Assembly (NCBI GenBank): GCA_002839095.1 | Contig: PGXL01000009.1 | Location: 66,444-119,559, forward strand | Origin: Tenericutes bacterium HGW-Tenericutes-2 | GTDB lineage: Bacteria; Bacillota_I; Bacilli_A; Acholeplasmatales; Acholeplasmataceae | Direction of reading: 5' to 3' | Length of the DNA stretch: 53,116 nucleotides | Shown: positions 49,210 to 53,116 of the stretch, piece by piece | How positions within the stretch are numbered: position 1 is the stretch's first letter | Layout of the letters: each line of letters begins with the position of its first letter | The notes under the pieces: generated by a model | Told to the model about the DNA's origin: nothing | Database searches by the model: none | The model's input: only the letters and a program-made list of their open reading frames with translations | Position numbers and translations under genes: made by a program

Positions 49210-51164
49210 AAATATTTATTGATGGTTTTCAGTTAGTTAGAGTAGAATCGGATACATACATATACAAAATAGAGATTGAAAACAATCAATTAAACTGGTT
49301 AAAAAACGAAGGTTTTAATCAGTTTTTTGTCTGTGAAAAGCCAATTCAATTACATGTAAATGACAAGATATATATTAATGATGAAGAATATCCTCTTGAA
49401 ATTGGATTAGTTACACTTACCAAGGAGTTTGAATTAAGATTTAGATATGATGGTAAACTTGGCTACGAATATAGCCCTGAATCAACTAAATTCTCGCTTT
49501 TTTCTCCAGTAGCAAAGGAAGTTTTTGTAGTAGTTGAAGATATTGAGTATCCAATGGAGTATATCGAGCCAATTTGGACTCAAACAGTTTCCTCTAATTT
49601 AGAGGGGTTACCATACCACTATAAAATACGCTTAGTTGATCAATTTGTTGACGTCAAGGATCCCTACACCAATGCTTGCTCTACAACGGATTCATATATC
49701 ATTGATTTTGATAGAGCAGTAGCTATTGAAAAAAGTCCGATTGCCCTAAAGAACTACGTGGATGCAGTCATCTATGAAGGACATATTAGAGATTTATCCA
49801 TCAATCTTGATGTTGAATCCAAGGGTTTATTTGAGGGTGTTATTGAGAAAAGTAAATATTTAAAAACGAATGTTTTAGGATATATTAAAAATCTTGGAAT
49901 GACGCATTTACAGCTGCTTCCTGTTTATGATTTTGAAGGTGTAGATGATATCGATAAGAAAGAATTATATAACTGGGGATACAATCCAAGTCAATACTTT
50001 GCAGTAGAAGGTTGGTATTCTAAAAATCCAGATGACCCATACGATAGAATTAACGGACTTAGAAAAGTTGTGAATCATGCACATGCTATTGGTTTAGGAA
50101 TCAACATGGATGTTGTCTATAACCATGTATATAACCACCACACGTTTCCCTATGATCAAATTGTCCCAGGATATTTTTATCGACATAATAGCAAACATAA
50201 AATGACTGAAGCTTCCTATTGTGGTAACGATGTTGAGACTAGAAATTACATGGTTAGAAAGCTAATCGTGGATAGCTTAATCCATTTTACAAAAAACTAT
50301 CAAATCGATGGGTTCAGATTTGACTTAATGGGTTTACTCGATATCGAAACGATGCTACTCATCGAAAAGGAATTAAAACATATCAATCCTTACATCATGC
50401 TATATGGTGAAGGATGGAATATGAATACAGAGGTTAGACACAATCAAAGAAGTAACATGAATAATCAAGCATTATTTACTGCCTATGCACATTTTAATGA
50501 TTTTTATAGAAATACAATGAAGGGTGATTTACATGGACCAGGGCTTGGATATACCATGGGTAATAAATCATTAATGACTAAGGCAATGGAAGGTATTATA
50601 GGCTCACCGCATTTATTTTCTTCACCAAATCAATCCATCAACTACGTGGAATGTCATGATAATTTAACTTATTATGATAAAATGCTTCTATCCTGTGGAT
50701 TTGAAAAGGAATCATTTAGAGAATGCCAGGATTTTGTCAATCATTTGATTGCCATATCACAAGGTGTACCTTTTTATCATGCTGGTCAAGAATTTTATAG
50801 AACTAAGTTTGGAGTTGAAAACTCCTATAATAGTCCTGATGAAATCAATCAGATACATTGGAATGTTAAAAATGATGCAGTAGATAAGCTAAAGAAGCTT
50901 CTTAAGCTTAGAAAAAAATATAAACTATATAGACAAACTACATATAATGATTCCGTTTCAATTGTTAAGGAAAATAATACGATTATTTATAAGCTAGAGA
51001 GTGATAAAGAGATTTTAATGCATTACATCAAGAATCATGCAGAGATTGAAAAGTTTCCGCTAAATCATGGGAAACTTATATTTCCTTCTCAAAAGGCTTT
51101 ATCTGAGGAACAGGATTTATTTGTAGATAAGCCAGGTATTTATATTATTCATATCAAGAAATAG
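49206..51164 (+). CDS. Cytoplasmic type I pullulanase (debranching enzyme)
   Basis: 652 residues, no signal peptide. A short N-terminal beta domain (about 1-90), a CBM48-like module (about 95-165, TKFSLFSPVAKEVFVVVED), and a GH13_14 barrel: YEGHIRDLS, LLPVYDFEGVDDI, GFRFDLMGLLDI (nucleophile), YGEGWNMNT (acid/base) and NYVECHDNLTYYDK. It removes alpha-1,6 branches from imported limit dextrins or glycogen so that the phosphorylase can continue. It starts in an ATGA overlap with the GH13 gene. Compared with the secreted pullulanase at 35255-38188 it lacks CBM41 and the C-terminal Ig domain. Confidence 0.92.
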   Translation: MKIFIDGFQLVRVESDTYIYKIEIENNQLNWLKNEGFNQFFVCEKPIQLHVNDKIYINDEEYPLEIGLVTLTKEFELRFRYDGKLGYEYSPESTKFSLFSPVAKEVFVVVEDIEYPMEYIEPIWTQTVSSNLEGLPYHYKIRLVDQFVDVKDPYTNACSTTDSYIIDFDRAVAIEKSPIALKNYVDAVIYEGHIRDLSINLDVESKGLFEGVIEKSKYLKTNVLGYIKNLGMTHLQLLPVYDFEGVDDIDKKELYNWGYNPSQYFAVEGWYSKNPDDPYDRINGLRKVVNHAHAIGLGINMDVVYNHVYNHHTFPYDQIVPGYFYRHNSKHKMTEASYCGNDVETRNYMVRKLIVDSLIHFTKNYQIDGFRFDLMGLLDIETMLLIEKELKHINPYIMLYGEGWNMNTEVRHNQRSNMNNQALFTAYAHFNDFYRNTMKGDLHGPGLGYTMGNKSLMTKAMEGIIGSPHLFSSPNQSINYVECHDNLTYYDKMLLSCGFEKESFRECQDFVNHLIAISQGVPFYHAGQEFYRTKFGVENSYNSPDEINQIHWNVKNDAVDKLKKLLKLRKKYKLYRQTTYNDSVSIVKENNTIIYKLESDKEILMHYIKNHAEIEKFPLNHGKLIFPSQKALSEEQDLFVDKPGIYIIHIKK

Positions 51165-51174
51165 GAGTGATTTC

Positions 51175-53058
51175 ATGCGATTGATATCAGATCATGACGT
51201 TAATGAGTTTTTGCTCGGTAGAGCATCGAATTTACATGAGTTCATGGGCTCTCATCTTCTAAAGGATGAAAATGGAGATATTTACGCAACTGAATTTACT
51301 GTTTACGCTCCAAATGCTGTTGAGGTTAGATTAATATCTAGCTTCAATAACTACGAGGGATGGAAACATGTATTAACTAAAATCCATCACATGGGTTTCT
51401 TTAGAATTGAAGTATTAGGAAATCATGAATGGGCAACCTATAAATATGAAATACATACAACCAAGGGAAGAGTTATTTTTAAGGCCGATCCGTTTGCTCA
51501 TTATGCAGAGGAAAGACCACAAACAGCATCTAAAGTTACCAATATTGATGGATACATTTGGAATGACTCAAAATGGATTTATACAAAAAAGAAGAGCTAT
51601 GAACAACCACTTTTAATCTACGAAGTACATCTTGGGTCATGGAGAAGAAAATTTGGTGCATTTAAACCATATAATGAGATCGTTGAAGAGCTTATTACCT
51701 ATGTTTTAGACCAAGGGTTTACACATGTGGAATTTCTTCCAATCTATGAATACCCATTAGATGATTCATGGGGCTACCAAGGAACAGGCTATTTTGCATC
51801 AACATCTCGTTTTGGTGTTCCAAAGGATTTAATGTATCTGATAGACCGCATGCATCAAGCTGGTATTGGAGTAATCTTTGATTGGGTTTTAGGTCATATT
51901 TGCAAGGATGCACATGGTCTATCATTCTTTGATGGAACTCCTTTATATGAATTTAACGATAAAGATAGACGTGAAAATGTAACATGGGGAACAGATAATC
52001 TAGATTTTTCTAAGGGAATAACGAGAAGCTTTATGCTATCGGCTCTTACTTATTGGATGGATTATTTCCATGTTGATGGCTATAGAATCGATGCAGTTTC
52101 CAATTTAATCTATTATTTAGGTAATAAACAAAAAGGCGTCAATCAAGACGCAATCAACTTTATCAGGCAAGCAAGCTTCCACTTATTTGGAAAAGACGAC
52201 AGAATTTTATTTATGGCTGAAGACTCTACCGATTATCCATATGTCACGCATCCTGTGTCTACTGGAGGAATGGGATTTAATTATAAATGGAATATGGGCT
52301 TTATGAATGATGTCCTTAGATACTTTAAGGAAGATCCGATTCACCGTAAATTCCATCATGATAAAATCACATTTGGACTGGTTTATGCCTTTAATGAGCA
52401 ATTTGTGCTCCCTTTTTCACACGATGAAGTTGTGCACATGAAGGGCTCATTAGTCAATAAAATGCCTGGAGATTATTTCCAAAAAATGGCGAACTGGAGA
52501 TTACTCTTAACGCTATGGATGACACATCCAGGTAAGAAATTACTCTTTATGGGTCAGGAATTCGCATCTTTTTCTGAATGGGCATTCAATAAGGAACTTG
52601 ATTGGAATTTGTTTAATTTTCCAGCACACCAAAAGGCAAATCGATTTTTTAAGGATTTAGCTCAAGTTTATCGTCATCATGATGCACTCTTTCAATATGA
52701 TCATCATCCGAAGGGATTTGAATGGTCAGTTGTTGATGATCAGGATCAATCCGTATTCGCATTCATTAGAAGAAGTGATAAAGAAACGTTAGTGATTATC
52801 CTTAACATGACGCCTAATGTTCACGAGTTCTATGAAATTGGTGTACCACTTTATGGAACCTATGAAGAAATATTAAATAGCGATAAAGAAATATATTTTG
52901 GCTCTGATTTATATAACGGTAAGCCACTCAAAACGATTAAACAGAATAAAAATCAGTTCAACTACATCATAAAACCTAAGCTTGGACCATTATCTGGAAT
53001 CATCTTAAGACATGTAAAAAAAGGTTCTCTGTCAAGGATAGGGGTACCGAATAAGTAA
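51175..53058 (+). CDS. glgB: 1,4-alpha-glucan branching enzyme GlgB
   Basis: 627 residues, normal GlgB length. CBM48 module (about 35-120, TEFTVYAPNAVEVRLISSFN), then the GH13_9 barrel: YEVHLGSWRR, YPLDDSWGYQGTGYF, GYRIDAVSNLIYY with nucleophile D306, FMAEDSTDYP with acid/base E349, and LPFSHDEVVHMKGSLVNKMPG with D417. It transfers alpha-1,4 segments to alpha-1,6 positions. Its presence points to glycogen (re)synthesis or remodelling, although glgC and glgA are not in the window. Ribosome site ATAGGAGTGA. Last gene of the operon; a hairpin terminator follows. Confidence 0.95.
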   Translation: MRLISDHDVNEFLLGRASNLHEFMGSHLLKDENGDIYATEFTVYAPNAVEVRLISSFNNYEGWKHVLTKIHHMGFFRIEVLGNHEWATYKYEIHTTKGRVIFKADPFAHYAEERPQTASKVTNIDGYIWNDSKWIYTKKKSYEQPLLIYEVHLGSWRRKFGAFKPYNEIVEELITYVLDQGFTHVEFLPIYEYPLDDSWGYQGTGYFASTSRFGVPKDLMYLIDRMHQAGIGVIFDWVLGHICKDAHGLSFFDGTPLYEFNDKDRRENVTWGTDNLDFSKGITRSFMLSALTYWMDYFHVDGYRIDAVSNLIYYLGNKQKGVNQDAINFIRQASFHLFGKDDRILFMAEDSTDYPYVTHPVSTGGMGFNYKWNMGFMNDVLRYFKEDPIHRKFHHDKITFGLVYAFNEQFVLPFSHDEVVHMKGSLVNKMPGDYFQKMANWRLLLTLWMTHPGKKLLFMGQEFASFSEWAFNKELDWNLFNFPAHQKANRFFKDLAQVYRHHDALFQYDHHPKGFEWSVVDDQDQSVFAFIRRSDKETLVIILNMTPNVHEFYEIGVPLYGTYEEILNSDKEIYFGSDLYNGKPLKTIKQNKNQFNYIIKPKLGPLSGIILRHVKKGSLSRIGVPNK

Positions 53059-53069
53059 ATCAATGAATA

Positions 53070-53104
53070 AGGGTATTTGGCATGAGTTGCTGAATACCTT
53101 TTTT
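53070..53104 (+). terminator. Terminator after glgB
   Basis: GGTATT pairs with AATACC, with an inner GCA/TGC pairing, followed by TTTTTT. It closes the phosphorylase-GH13-pullulanase-glgB operon. Confidence 0.7.
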
Positions 53105-53116
53105 ATTTCAACCAAT

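Noticed and set aside
1..53116. Use of UGA as tryptophan (mycoplasma/spiroplasma code).
   Set aside because: Several genes end in TGA directly before terminators or in ATGA overlaps, and tryptophans at conserved motifs are encoded by TGG.
1..53116. CRISPR arrays, insertion sequences, prophage or conjugative genes, tRNA or rRNA genes.
   Set aside because: No short regularly spaced repeats, transposase/integrase frames or recognisable structured RNA genes were seen; the only long repeats are coding (InlB units, MalG duplication, XRE repeats).

Overview
The window is AT-rich DNA from an anaerobic, fermentative, low-GC member of the Bacillota/Mycoplasmatota. The best guess is a wall-less or wall-poor lineage of the Acholeplasmatales/Izemoplasmatales type. 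Supporting signs: many lipoproteins with lipobox cysteines and no LPXTG-type wall anchors or wall genes, DUF5011 and InlB-repeat surface proteins, a ferredoxin-dependent 2-oxoacid oxidoreductase, extended -10 promoters (TGnTATAAT) and cre-like operators. TGA is used as a genuine stop (for example at 1070-1072, directly before a terminator), so the UGA=Trp mycoplasma code does not apply. The lineage is an inference; nothing here proves it. No rRNA, tRNA, CRISPR array, insertion sequence or phage gene was seen.

Layout. 1-13.8 kb: mostly housekeeping and stand-alone genes on the + strand: an XRE regulator with helical repeats, DUF554, DUF1801, a methyltransferase, an SDR, a U32 peptidase-family protein, a tandem-CDGSH protein (minus strand), a nucleotidyltransferase, a PI-PLC-like lipase, a PgpA/YutG-like protein, a cytoplasmic hybrid histidine kinase, and an msrB / esterase / CAT-like operon. 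13.9-18.5 kb: a TipA-type MerR regulator (minus) with its own 19-bp-spacer promoter, then a leucine dehydrogenase and four-subunit 2-oxoacid:ferredoxin oxidoreductase operon behind a cre site, which would turn branched-chain amino acids into acyl-CoA plus reduced ferredoxin. 18.6-27.8 kb: two very large paralogous lipoproteins with InlB-type repeats (one ends in a PL1 pectate-lyase-like domain), then an MFS sugar-type transporter; the first has a promoter with a cre-like operator. 27.8-31.9 kb: a minus-strand operon (two half-size ChrA proteins and a glycerophosphodiesterase) and a divergent 5'-nucleotidase lipoprotein.

31.9-53.1 kb is a nearly complete starch/maltodextrin/glycogen locus. Outside the cell: a lipoprotein GH13 amylase (coupled to RDD and DUF1189 membrane proteins), a secreted type I pullulanase with a small lipoprotein, and a secreted protein made only of starch-binding modules. 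Import: a solute-binding lipoprotein and two oversized permeases; no ATPase gene is present, so it must be supplied from elsewhere. In the cytoplasm: glycogen/maltodextrin phosphorylase, a GH13 glycosidase, a type I pullulanase and a branching enzyme. Cre/LacI-type operators, most with an unusual CGG core, precede three of its transcription units. The most unusual features are the MalG-type permease with a 105-residue tandem duplication of its N-terminus, the MalF-type permease with a ~345-residue extracytoplasmic insertion, and the non-catalytic multi-CBM protein.

There is no gene-free stretch over 300 bases. The longest (18445-18659 and 38189-38381) hold terminators, promoters and operators, described as features.
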